Assembly: GCF_038806765.1 (NCBI RefSeq)
Contig: NZ_CP152389.1
Location: forward strand, 1,674,001 to 1,738,000
DNA length: 64,000 bases
Direction of reading: 5' to 3'
Source: Mucilaginibacter sp. CSA2-8R
Lineage (GTDB): Bacteria > Bacteroidota > Bacteroidia > Sphingobacteriales > Sphingobacteriaceae
A program made the position numbers and the translations under genes. Positions within the stretch are counted from its first letter, which is position 1; the number at the start of each line of letters is the position of its first letter. Below are positions 34,487 to 41,295 of the stretch, piece by piece. The notes under the pieces are model-generated. The model was not told the DNA's origin. It saw only the letters and a list, made by a program, of their open reading frames with translations, and did no database searches.

Positions 34487-34840
34487 ATGGCAATTGTAAT
34501 CACAGACGAATGTATAAACTGCGGAGCATGTGAGCCGGAATGCCCAAATAATGCAATTTATGATGCCGGCGCTGCATGGCGTTTTTCGGATGGTACTGAA
34601 TTAAAGGGTGTTATTGATTTTGGCGATGGTAATACACTGAATGCTGACGAGTCTCAGGCTGCTATTTCGGACGACATTTATTACATCGTTCCGGACAAAT
34701 GTACCGAATGTGTAGGTTTTCATGACGAGCCTCAGTGTGCTGCGGTTTGTCCGGTTGATTGTTGTGTAGACGACGAAAACGTTCGCGAAACTGAAGAAGA
34801 GCTGTTGGCTAAAAAGCAATGGCTGCATATGGAAGGTTAG
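34487..34840 (+). CDS. 2[4Fe-4S] ferredoxin, dicluster type
   Basis: A 117-residue soluble electron carrier. The first cluster motif is C9-xx-C12-xx-C15-xxx-C19-P (DECINCGACEPECPNNAI). The second is CTECVGFHDEPQCAAVCPVDCC, with an enlarged C-x2-C-x8-C-x3-C spacing as in Allochromatium/YfhL-type dicluster ferredoxins. Between them is an acidic insertion of about 50 residues. It is divergent from the acyl-CoA reductase gene with a shared promoter region and ends at a terminator. The redox partner is not identified. Confidence 0.93.
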   Translation: MAIVITDECINCGACEPECPNNAIYDAGAAWRFSDGTELKGVIDFGDGNTLNADESQAAISDDIYYIVPDKCTECVGFHDEPQCAAVCPVDCCVDDENVRETEEELLAKKQWLHMEG

Positions 34841-34861
34841 TAGCCTATCTTAAAAATTTAT

Positions 34862-34888
34862 AAGGGATGCCGTTGGTATCCTTTTTTT
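34862..34888 (+). terminator. Terminator of the ferredoxin gene
   Basis: The stem AAGGGATGCC (34862-34871) pairs with GGTATCCTTT (34875-34884) with two wobble pairs and a 3-base loop, running into a T-run to 34888. Confidence 0.8.
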
Positions 34889-34919
34889 GTATAATGCAAG
34901 TTGTTTATAACTTAGCAGC

Positions 34920-35681
34920 ATGGAATACGGTATCAGTAAAATCGCTATCATCCCGGTACGGGCCGAAGGCAGTGAGCGCAGCGAAATGGTGTCGCAGCTG
35001 TTGTTTGGCGAAACTTATGCCGTAACCGAACAGCAGGAAAAGTGGGTAAAAATTATTACATCATTTGATGCTTACGAGGGCTGGATAAGCCGTGTGCAGT
35101 TTACTGCGTTAAGTACCGATGATTACCAAAAACTGCAACAGGAAAAGCCTGTACTTACCACAAAAGCGCTAACCACGGTTACTAAACAAAAAGATGGCAG
35201 TACGCTATACCTCCCCGCTGGCTGTACATTGCCTTTTTTTGCTGATAACAGTTGCAAGATAAATAGTGATGTGTTTACTATCGCTGACCTTGATAAAACC
35301 AGCAGCGACCTGATGGTGACGGCAAAAAGTTACCTCAATTCACCATACTTGTGGGGTGGCCGTACGCATTTCGGCATTGACTGTTCGGGTTTTGCGCAAA
35401 CGGTGTATAAACAGTATGGCATTAATTTGAAACGGGATGCCAGCCAGCAGGTAGAGCAAGGTAAGGTTGTCGATTTTTTACAAGGCGCAAAGGCGGGCGA
35501 CCTGGCTTTTTTTGATAACGAGGAAGGGCGTATTGTTCATGTGGGAATTATGCTGAATAATGAGCAGATTATCCATGCCTCGGGACGGGTAAAAATTGAT
35601 ACTATTGACGATCAGGGCATATACTCAGAAGAATTCCGGAAGCATACGCATAAACTGCGCATCATCAAACGTATGGTTTAA
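34920..35681 (+). CDS. NlpC/P60 (C40) cell-wall peptidase with SH3-like domain
   Basis: A 253-residue putative peptidoglycan endopeptidase. The N-terminal half (about 1-120) is a bacterial SH3-like region (YGISKIAIIPVRAEGSERSEMVSQLLFGETYAV, then WVKIITSFDAYEGWISRVQF). The C-terminal half is a C40 catalytic domain: the nucleophile Cys in WGGRTHFGIDCSGFAQTVYKQYG, the conserved RDASQQVEQGK, the catalytic His in GRIVHVGIMLNNEQIIHASG. These enzymes cleave D-Glu-DAP bonds in muropeptides. No signal peptide is visible, so it may act in the cytoplasm on recycled muropeptides or be secreted by another route. It converges with the WD40 gene (12 bases between stops). Confidence 0.92.
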   Translation: MEYGISKIAIIPVRAEGSERSEMVSQLLFGETYAVTEQQEKWVKIITSFDAYEGWISRVQFTALSTDDYQKLQQEKPVLTTKALTTVTKQKDGSTLYLPAGCTLPFFADNSCKINSDVFTIADLDKTSSDLMVTAKSYLNSPYLWGGRTHFGIDCSGFAQTVYKQYGINLKRDASQQVEQGKVVDFLQGAKAGDLAFFDNEEGRIVHVGIMLNNEQIIHASGRVKIDTIDDQGIYSEEFRKHTHKLRIIKRMV

Positions 35682-35693
35682 AAGATAGTCAGG

Positions 35694-36599
35694 TTAGGAA
35701 AAATCTATATTCCAGGCGATGATGCGTTTATCGTCGCCGGTAGATAGTAACTGGTTGCCGTTCCAGGCCAGTTTGTTTACAGAAAGCATATGTCCAGGCA
35801 TGCCCTTTTCGCGGCTAATGACTTTGTACAACTTAAAATCGTCTGCCCCCCAAATCTTGATGCTCTTATCCATACTGGCCGACGCAAAGTACGGTTGTGT
35901 GGGGTGGAACGAGAGATGATTAACGGCAAACATGTGCGCCGGGATACTTTGCACCAATTCACCTTGCGTAGCATTCCACACTTTTATTTGCGCATCCCGC
36001 CCGCCCGAGAGCAGGTATTTACCATCCGGCGAGTACTGCAGGGCAAACACGGCCATAGTATGGTCGTTCAAGGTATACAAACGTGTGTAGTCACTGAGTT
36101 GATAAACTTGGATAGTATTATCCCGACAGGCAAAGGCTACCTGATTAGTTTCAGAGGATATGGTGATGACCCGTACCGTGTCAGAAGATACCTGAATGGT
36201 GTGCAATAAATCCAAAGAATCCAGGCTCCAAACGCTCACCGTACCATCTTCCGACGCTACCAGTAATTCACTTTTATGCTTCACTGATTTGATATCGAAA
36301 ATAGGCTTAACATGCTGACGCAACGTAGCTACAATTTTTTGCTGAATAAAATCAAACACCAGCACCTGCCCGTTCCGCATGCCAGCAAACATCAAAGGGT
36401 AGTCTTCGGGACAGTGTATTGCGTAAACAGATGCCGCAACCGGAAACATCACTTTTATAAAAGCTTGCTGGCCCAGACTCCACTCCACCAGGCCTTTATC
36501 ATTACCGGCACTAAACAAAATGCCCGGCTTTTGAGATAGCTCCAGCGCAAATATCGGGTTACCATGCCCGGTCAGTTCAAATGCTTTTTCTACTTTCAT
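35694..36599 (-). CDS. WD40 repeat (beta-propeller) protein
   Basis: A 301-residue protein made almost wholly of WD40 repeats, about seven blades: TGHGNPIFALELS...LVEWSL, then SVWSLDSLD, IQVYQLSDY, LNDHTMAVFALQYSPDGKYLLSGGRDAQIKVWNA, IPAHMFAVNHLSFHPTQPYFASASMDKSIKIWGA and GHMLSVNKLAWNGNQLLSTGDDKRIIAWNI. No signal peptide or catalytic motif is present, so it is probably a cytoplasmic protein-interaction scaffold of unknown partner. Its ATG abuts the outer end of a palindromic repeat (36600-36627) with no intervening base, so the repeat supplies the whole upstream region. It lies downstream of the his operon in the same direction and may be read as its last gene. Confidence 0.88.
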   Translation of the reverse strand: MKVEKAFELTGHGNPIFALELSQKPGILFSAGNDKGLVEWSLGQQAFIKVMFPVAASVYAIHCPEDYPLMFAGMRNGQVLVFDFIQQKIVATLRQHVKPIFDIKSVKHKSELLVASEDGTVSVWSLDSLDLLHTIQVSSDTVRVITISSETNQVAFACRDNTIQVYQLSDYTRLYTLNDHTMAVFALQYSPDGKYLLSGGRDAQIKVWNATQGELVQSIPAHMFAVNHLSFHPTQPYFASASMDKSIKIWGADDFKLYKVISREKGMPGHMLSVNKLAWNGNQLLSTGDDKRIIAWNIDFS

Positions 36600-36627
36600 A
36601 AGCTCCCCGGCCCCCTAAAGGGGGAGT
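36600..36627 (-). repeat. G/C-rich palindromic repeat, copy R1
   Basis: The minus strand reads CTCCCCCTTTAGGGGG, then CCGGGGAGCTT, a full copy of the repeat. Its outer end touches the ATG of the WD40 gene. It forms an inverted pair with R3. Confidence 0.8.
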
Positions 36628-36724
36628 TAAATTTTATGTCTCCAACCCGCTGAAATGGGGAGTTGGGCAATGTATAAATACTATTGATTTTGATAGATAT
36701 TTTTTGTGCCGCCCGCTTATTCTG

Positions 36725-36754
36725 CTCCCCCTTTAGGGGGTTGGGGGGCTTGGG
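36725..36754 (+). repeat. G/C-rich palindromic repeat, copy R3
   Basis: CTCCCCCTTTAGGGGG followed by TTGGGGGGCTTGGG: the best match to the consensus of all copies. Read on the minus strand, its CCCTAAAGGG core provides the TAA stop codon of hisIE. Confidence 0.85.
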
Positions 36755-37341
36755 CTATGCCTTTTTTCCAGATTTTTAGCAATAGTTTCTAAATTGAGGC
36801 CCTTCTCGCGTAACAGCACCAGTAAATGGAAAACCAGGTCTGAGGCTTCGTTAATTAAGTCGGTTTCTGTTTCGGCCAGTGCGGCTATCACGGTTTCTAC
36901 ACCTTCTTCGCCTACCTTTTGGGCTATCTTGTTTAAGCCTTTGTTACGGAGTTTGTTGACGTACGACCCTTCTACCGGGTTTTGATACCGGTCGGCAATG
37001 ATATTCTCCAACTTCAGGATAAAGTTTTGGTTGTAGGCCGTTTCAAAACAGCTGCGCGCACCAGTGTGGCAAGTCGGGCCATCAGGGCGCGATTTGATTA
37101 AAATAGTGTCGTTATCGCAATCAATATGCGTGCTTACTACATGCAAAAAGTTGTTGCTGGTTTCGCCTTTAGTCCATAAACGGTTTTTCGACCTGGAGTA
37201 AAACGTTACTACATTTTCCGCAATGGTTTTATCGTACGCCTCCTGGTTCATGTACCCTAACATCAACACTTCCAGTGTTTGGTTGTCCTGAACTACCACC
37301 GGTACTAAACCATCAGGTGATTTGCTAAAATCTATTTGCAT
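36733..37341 (-). CDS. hisIE: Bifunctional phosphoribosyl-AMP cyclohydrolase / phosphoribosyl-ATP diphosphatase
   Basis: A 202-residue fusion catalysing steps 2 and 3 of histidine synthesis. The N-terminal HisI domain (to about 110) carries VTFYSRSKNRLWTKGETSNNFL and the metal-binding DCDNDTILIKSRPDGPTCHTGARSCF. The C-terminal HisE domain (about 112-195) has SYVNKLRNKGLNKIAQKVGEEGVETVIAA and EASDLVFHLLVLLREKG. The last residues (SPSPPTP) and the stop codon come from palindromic repeat R3, so the original C-terminus has been replaced or extended by the repeat. It is the last biosynthetic gene of the his operon, 83 bases after hisF. Confidence 0.94.
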   Translation of the reverse strand: MQIDFSKSPDGLVPVVVQDNQTLEVLMLGYMNQEAYDKTIAENVVTFYSRSKNRLWTKGETSNNFLHVVSTHIDCDNDTILIKSRPDGPTCHTGARSCFETAYNQNFILKLENIIADRYQNPVEGSYVNKLRNKGLNKIAQKVGEEGVETVIAALAETETDLINEASDLVFHLLVLLREKGLNLETIAKNLEKRHSPSPPTP

Positions 37342-37424
37342 TGTTTATTTTCAATTTTAAGTTTTGGTCAGGCTACAGCCGACCGGATACCTGTTATATC
37401 TGCACTAAGCCAAGCAGTGCAAAA

Positions 37425-38186
37425 TTAACGCACTTCAATCTGACGTTCACGTAAAACGCTTTTCAAATCAGGGATTAATATTTCGCCGTAATGAAACACG
37501 GACGCTGCCAGCGCTGCATCTACATTAGTTTGCTCAAATACATCAACAAAATGTTGTTTGTTACCTGCACCGCCCGAGGCAATGACCGGGATATGTACCG
37601 CATCATTCACTACTTTAAGAAAGGTATTGTCAAAACCGGCCTTAGTACCATCATGGTCCATCGAGGTCAGCAGTATTTCGCCTGCTCCACGGCTTTCAGC
37701 TTCTAGAATCCAGTTTAAAGTTTCTTTTTCGGTAGGGATGCGTCCGCCGTTTAAATGTACAATGTTGGTATTGCCTATATGGCGAGTATCTACCGCCACA
37801 ATTACAAATTGCACACCAAACGCTTTCGCCAATTCATCAATCAGTGCTGGGTTGCGCACCGCTGCCGAATTGATAGATATTTTATCGGCACCGGCATTCA
37901 GCAGCGCATCTGCATCTGCAATTTCATTAATGCCGCCGCCAATGGTAAATGGTATGTTAATCTGACGGGCCACAGCCTTCACCAGTTCAACGGTGGTTTT
38001 TCGTTTTTCGTGGGTAGCGGTGATGTCCAGAAACACCAGCTCGTCGGCACCTTGCTGCGAGTAATTCCAGGCCAGTTCCACCGGGTCGCCGGCATCGCGC
38101 AGGTCAACAAAGTTTACGCCTTTAACCGTACGCCCGTCTTTCACATCCAGGCAGGGAATGATGCGCTTGGCAAGACCCGAACCCAA
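37425..38186 (-). CDS. hisF: Imidazole glycerol phosphate synthase subunit HisF
   Basis: The cyclase subunit of IGP synthase, a (beta/alpha)8 barrel that works with HisH to make IGP and AICAR. The barrel begins [22 protein letters not shown] with catalytic Asp in CLDV, followed by TIGGGI, VAVDTR (second Asp), [13 protein letters not shown] and PVIASGGAG phosphate-binding motifs. The usual ATG directly before LAKR is missing: the codons there read GGT-CTT-GCC. The first usable in-frame start is a TTG at 38186, inside palindromic repeat R4 and preceded by a purine-rich run (AGGGAGTCGGGGGA). That gives about 253 residues, the normal length. The frame remains open further upstream, through R4 and into a DUF559 gene remnant, so a longer DUF559-HisF protein from a TTG at 38369 is also possible. 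Confidence 0.93.
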   Translation of the reverse strand: MGSGLAKRIIPCLDVKDGRTVKGVNFVDLRDAGDPVELAWNYSQQGADELVFLDITATHEKRKTTVELVKAVARQINIPFTIGGGINEIADADALLNAGADKISINSAAVRNPALIDELAKAFGVQFVIVAVDTRHIGNTNIVHLNGGRIPTEKETLNWILEAESRGAGEILLTSMDHDGTKAGFDNTFLKVVNDAVHIPVIASGGAGNKQHFVDVFEQTNVDAALAASVFHYGEILIPDLKSVLRERQIEVR

Positions 38187-38211
38187 GTCCCCCGACTCCC
38201 TAAAGGGGGAG
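38182..38211 (-). repeat. G/C-rich palindromic repeat, copy R4
   Basis: The minus strand reads CTCCCCCTTTAGGGAG, then TCGGGGGACTTGGG. It is translated in frame as [11 protein letters not shown] between the DUF559 remnant and HisF. It pairs in inverted orientation with R5 430 bases away. Confidence 0.85.
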
Positions 38212-38557
38212 TTTAATGCAGTTTTTATTTCTTTCAAAACGAATTCTATGCTACTAAAAACTTGATTATTCGTAAATCTTAAAACACTAAATCTTTCGCT
38301 CAATAAATAGTTTTCTCTGATAATATCATTTGCATTGATATCGGGTCTGTCATGTATGCTCCCATCCAATTCAACAACTAATTTATATTGATGACAATAA
38401 AAATCGGCAATGTAAATTCCTAACGGATGTTGCCTCCGAAACTTGACGCCTGACTGATTACCATTTACATATCTCCATAAAAGATTTTGGCTGTAGTCGG
38501 GTTATTGCGTAAATTATCAGCATTTCTATAAATTAAGTGACTCGCCCCAAGCGACAT
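38187..38557 (-). pseudogene. DUF559 (Vsr-like endonuclease fold) gene, frameshifted and running into hisF
   Basis: The start [20 protein letters not shown] (ATG at 38557) is the typical opening of small DUF559 proteins. After PTTA the frame breaks near 38487-38491, where one base appears to be missing. The match then continues in the next frame with [40 protein letters not shown] and [20 protein letters not shown], ending [19 protein letters not shown]. The D...ExD nuclease-like residues (IADFY, VELDG) are retained. No stop follows; the frame passes through repeat R4 into HisF. DUF559 proteins share the restriction/very-short-patch-repair nuclease fold, but their role is not established. The break makes it a pseudogene unless translation restarts downstream. 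Confidence 0.8.
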
Positions 38558-38583
38558 TGTGACTTTTTCATTTTAAACTATTG

Positions 38584-38613
38584 TTCCCCCTTTAGGGGGT
38601 TAGGGCGCTTAGG
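38584..38613 (+). repeat. G/C-rich palindromic repeat, copy R5
   Basis: TTCCCCCTTTAGGGGG followed by TTAGGGCGCTTAGG, a close consensus match, ending 14 bases from the hisA stop. It is the upstream partner of R4 around the DUF559 remnant. Confidence 0.85.
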
Positions 38614-38627
38614 CGTTGGCTTGCGAT

Positions 38628-39377
38628 TTATATCGATGTCAACGACTTCAAGTTCCAGTGTTTTACATCGTCAATGGTAATTCGGTTTTCGTAAATGGCT
38701 TTGCCAACTACGCAGCTTTCTACCTTAATTTTATTTAGCGCTTCAATATCTTTCATGGAGCTTACGCCGCCCGAAGCTATTAATTTGATGAAAGGGGAAT
38801 GGTTTAACAACTTTTTATACAGCTCTACACCTGCACCGCCTAATTTGCCGTCTTTGTTAATGTCGGTACACAAAAAGCGGTAAAAGCCTAAGTGTAAACA
38901 ACGATCAATGTAATCAATGAGCTTAATAGGCGAACTTTCCATCCAGCCCGAATATTTAATTACCTCATCAAGCACATCAATAGCTACCACAATACTTTCA
39001 GAGCATTTAGTGTTTCCGCACATGCTTTTGCTTAACTCGTCTAAAAAAGAAGGGTTAGTAATAGCTTGCGTGCCTACTATAACACGGGCTACACCGGCAT
39101 CGGTTAGTTCTTTTACCTTGTCGATGCTGCGGATACCGCCACCGTATTGTATTTTCATATCTGTTTTTTTGATTACATCAAACAGATACTGCTGATTACT
39201 GAAATCGCCTTTGGCGCCGTTAAGGTCGATGATGTGGATAAGCTCCGTACCGATAGATTTGTAGCGTTCAATCATTTCCTCCAGGCTTACATCGTATTGC
39301 GTTACCTGTTGGTAATCACCTTCACGTAAGCGCACTACTTTTTTATCCAGAATATCAACCGCAGGAATAATATACAT
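38628..39377 (-). CDS. hisA: Phosphoribosylformimino-5-aminoimidazole carboxamide ribotide isomerase
   Basis: A 249-residue (beta/alpha)8-barrel isomerase, step 4 of histidine synthesis. The opening MYIIPAVDILDKKVVRLREGDY contains the catalytic Asp, then IQYGGGIRSIDKVKELTDAGVARVIVGTQAI, the second Asp strand ESIVVAIDVLDEVIKYSGW, and KLIASGGVSSMKDIEAL for phosphate binding. It starts three bases after the hisH stop, so the two are probably coupled. Its stop at 38628 is followed almost at once by repeat R5 of unit B. Nothing suggests loss of function. Confidence 0.96.
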   Translation of the reverse strand: MYIIPAVDILDKKVVRLREGDYQQVTQYDVSLEEMIERYKSIGTELIHIIDLNGAKGDFSNQQYLFDVIKKTDMKIQYGGGIRSIDKVKELTDAGVARVIVGTQAITNPSFLDELSKSMCGNTKCSESIVVAIDVLDEVIKYSGWMESSPIKLIDYIDRCLHLGFYRFLCTDINKDGKLGGAGVELYKKLLNHSPFIKLIASGGVSSMKDIEALNKIKVESCVVGKAIYENRITIDDVKHWNLKSLTSI

Positions 39378-39380
39378 GCC

Positions 39381-40037
39381 CTATATTTTTGAAAAGTTTT
39401 TTAATAAAGTTTCGCCGTGCACTCCAGATTTTTCGGGATGGAATTGTACGCCGTAAAAATTGTTGTGCCAAATCGAAGCCGAATATTTAAGGCTGTAATT
39501 TGTTGAAGCTAAAGTATATAAATTATTATACTCTATGTAATAAGAGTGTACGTAATAAAAGTGTGAACCATCGGGTATATCCGCAAACAGCGGGTTTTCT
39601 TTTTCTTGGTAAACACGGTTCCAGCCAGTGTGCGGTACCTTGTAGTGTTCGCTATTGGCAAAGCGTAATGTTTTATTTGGAAATATGTTTAGTAAATCAG
39701 CATCGCCCTCTTCAGAGTAGGCAGTCATTAACTGCATGCCTACACAAATACCCAGGGTTGGTTTTTGTAGCGCTTTAATAGCCGGTACCAGGCCGGTGTG
39801 CTGCAGCTTTTGCATTGCAGCACCAGCATGCCCTACACCCGGAATGATATAACGGTCGTAATGCTTCAGGTCGTCTTCGGTATGTATCATGCCGTAAGCA
39901 ATGCCCAAGCGGTCGAGCGCCGAAGTTAACGAGAATATATTGCCAGCCCCATAGCGCACAATGCCAATACCCCCTGGCCCCCCGAAGGGAAAGGATGAAC
40001 TTTGCACTTCGCTATCCGGTTTTTCTGTAATTTCCAT
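39381..40037 (-). CDS. hisH: Imidazole glycerol phosphate synthase glutaminase subunit HisH
   Basis: The class I glutamine amidotransferase subunit that feeds ammonia to HisF. 218 residues, slightly long. Core signatures: GIGIVRYGAGNIFSLTSALDRLG, YIIPGVGHAGAAMQKL (oxyanion strand), the nucleophile Cys in PTLGICVGMQLMTAYSEEG, and VQFHPEKSG with the catalytic His and Glu. Family members normally start one residue before IGIVRYG. Here a 22-residue extension (MEITEKPDSEVQSSSFPFGG plus PG) precedes it, encoded by the interior and the repeat R6 of unit C. I keep the ATG at 40037; no better in-frame ATG lies nearer the core. Confidence 0.95.
   Translation of the reverse strand: MEITEKPDSEVQSSSFPFGGPGGIGIVRYGAGNIFSLTSALDRLGIAYGMIHTEDDLKHYDRYIIPGVGHAGAAMQKLQHTGLVPAIKALQKPTLGICVGMQLMTAYSEEGDADLLNIFPNKTLRFANSEHYKVPHTGWNRVYQEKENPLFADIPDGSHFYYVHSYYIEYNNLYTLASTNYSLKYSASIWHNNFYGVQFHPEKSGVHGETLLKNFSKI
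39964..39996 (-). repeat. G/C-rich palindromic repeat, diverged copy R6
   Basis: The minus strand reads ATCCTTTCCCTTCGGGGGGC, then CAGGGGGTATTGG: the same layout (pyrimidine arm, TT core, two G-blocks, TTGG end) with substitutions. It is translated in frame as part of the HisH N-terminus (SFPFGGPGG). Confidence 0.65.
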
Positions 40038-40102
40038 TTTAACTTTAGTTGTAATTATTGCCTCAATAACACTCCCACCCCAATTAAATTCTTTATATAA
40101 GT

Positions 40103-40141
40103 ACTCCCCTTAAGGGGGTTGGGGGGATTGAGCTTGGGGGC
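40103..40141 (+). repeat. G/C-rich palindromic repeat, copy R7
   Basis: ACTCCCCTTAAGGGGGTTGG followed by GGGGATTGAGCTTGGGGGC, a consensus-like copy with an extra TTGAG before the end. It forms the inverted partner of R6. Confidence 0.8.
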
Positions 40142-40146
40142 TGGAG

Positions 40147-41295
40147 TTATAGTACCCCTTTCGTACTTGGCAATACCATGTTATTCACATCGCGCTTCAC
40201 GGCCATTTTAATGGCTTTGGCAAAAGCTTTAAAAATGGCTTCTATTTTATGATGCTCATTGAAGCCTTTGGCCTTAATGTTTAGGTTGCATTTGGCGGCA
40301 TCTGTAAACGACTTAAAAAAATGGTAGAACATTTCAGTCGGCATATCGCCCACCTTTTCGCGTTTAAAGTCAGCTTCCCACATCAGCCAGTTACGGCCGC
40401 CAAAGTCTATAGCAGCCTGGGCCAGGCAGTCGTCCATTGGCAAACAAAAGCCATAGCGTTCGATACCCCGCTTATTACCCAAGGCTACAGCCATAGCTTC
40501 ACCTAAGGCAATGCCGGTATCTTCAATGGTATGGTGCTCATCTATATGCAAATCGCCCTTGGCAGTCACTTCTAAGTCAATACTGCCGTGGCGTGCAATC
40601 TGGTCCAGCATGTGGTCAAAAAAGTGCAGGCCTGTATTCACTTTAGCTTCGCCGGTACCATCCAGGTCAATCTTGATAAAAATGTCGGTTTCTTTGGTGG
40701 TGCGGCGGTGTTCAACTACACGTTTGCCCACTTTAAGGTACTCATATATCTTCTGCCAGTCTGTGGTTTTAACGGCCACGGTGGCGTTAATTGCCGAAAT
40801 TTCATCAGCTGTAAATTCTTTAGCACCCATGCCCAAACCATCATTTAGCCAGATAGCTTTAGCGCCTAAGTTTTTAGCCAAAAGAACATCGTTCAGCCGG
40901 TCGCCAATCACGAAGGAGTTTTCCAAGTTATATTGTTCTGCATCAAAATAGGCGGTCAACATGCCGGTGCCGGGTTTCCGAGTTGGCGCATTATCAGCGG
41001 CAAAGGTGCGGTCAATATAAGTAGCTTTAAAATGCACACCCTCGTTGGCAAAGGTTTTCATGATGAGCTCATGTACCGGGAAAAAGTTTTCTTCAGGATG
41101 CACGGTGGTACCCAAACCATCCTGGTTGGTCACCATCACCAGTTCGTAATCCAGCTCGCGCGCAATGCGTGGTAGGTAAGTTAGTGCACCCGGATAAAAA
41201 GTTAACTTATTAAACGAGTCTATTTGTTCATCGGCGCACTCATTTATCAGCGTACCATCGCGGTCGATGAATAAAACTTTTTTGGCTGAGCTCAT
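40147..41295 (-). CDS. hisB: Bifunctional histidinol-phosphatase / imidazoleglycerol-phosphate dehydratase
   Basis: A 382-residue fusion for two steps of histidine synthesis. The N-terminal HAD-type phosphatase (about 1-170) has the nucleophile motif [11 protein letters not shown], then [11 protein letters not shown] and [21 protein letters not shown]. The C-terminal dehydratase (about 195-382) has the two His-rich metal motifs [14 protein letters not shown] and [10 protein letters not shown] and the ending [11 protein letters not shown]. The phosphatase lacks the Cys-rich zinc loop (C-x-H...C-x-C) of E. coli HisB; the corresponding stretch reads [15 protein letters not shown]. It overlaps hisC by four bases. 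Confidence 0.96.
   Translation of the reverse strand: MSSAKKVLFIDRDGTLINECADEQIDSFNKLTFYPGALTYLPRIARELDYELVMVTNQDGLGTTVHPEENFFPVHELIMKTFANEGVHFKATYIDRTFAADNAPTRKPGTGMLTAYFDAEQYNLENSFVIGDRLNDVLLAKNLGAKAIWLNDGLGMGAKEFTADEISAINATVAVKTTDWQKIYEYLKVGKRVVEHRRTTKETDIFIKIDLDGTGEAKVNTGLHFFDHMLDQIARHGSIDLEVTAKGDLHIDEHHTIEDTGIALGEAMAVALGNKRGIERYGFCLPMDDCLAQAAIDFGGRNWLMWEADFKREKVGDMPTEMFYHFFKSFTDAAKCNLNIKAKGFNEHHKIEAIFKAFAKAIKMAVKRDVNNMVLPSTKGVL

Larger units (their letters stand above)
36600..36754. mobile_element. Inverted-repeat unit A (about 155 bp, non-coding)
   Basis: It is bounded by R1 (minus orientation) and R3 (plus orientation). The roughly 95-bp interior has no gene and contains a third, diverged copy (about 36640-36670, minus orientation, ACTCCCCATTTCAGCGGGTTGGAG in pieces). 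The unit fills the whole junction between hisIE and the WD40 gene, overlapping the end of hisIE. The outward arrangement of the repeat pair is the same in units B and C. The mobile nature is inferred from this repeated architecture. Confidence 0.5.
38182..38613. mobile_element. Inverted-repeat unit B carrying a DUF559 gene
   Basis: It is bounded by R4 (minus) and R5 (plus), which have the same orientation as the pairs in units A and C. The interior is occupied by a DUF559 (Vsr-like PD-(D/E)XK fold) gene lying in the direction of the his operon. The unit takes up the whole junction between hisA (stop at 38628) and hisF. I infer a mobile or once-mobile cassette: one nuclease-fold gene between inverted palindromic ends, with units A and C as smaller versions without the gene. 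No target-site duplication could be defined. Confidence 0.55.
39964..40141. mobile_element. Inverted-repeat unit C (about 180 bp, non-coding interior)
   Basis: It is bounded by R6 (minus) and R7 (plus). The interior has no gene of its own but contributes the hisH start codon and first residues. Together with the HisH N-terminus it fills the whole hisB/hisH junction; R7 ends five bases before the hisB stop. It also contains a short extra fragment ACTCCCACCCC near 40071. Its interior does not resemble that of unit A by eye. Confidence 0.45.

Noticed and set aside
36725..36754. Palindromic repeats as simple Rho-independent terminators
   Set aside because: The stems are G/C-rich but no U-run follows in either direction, and several copies are translated through, so ordinary terminators do not explain them.
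38187..38369. Calling DUF559-HisF a functional fusion enzyme
   Set aside because: The frame is open, but the DUF559 half lacks its own start in that frame because of the base loss near 38490, and a closer TTG gives a normal-length HisF. Kept as a possibility only.
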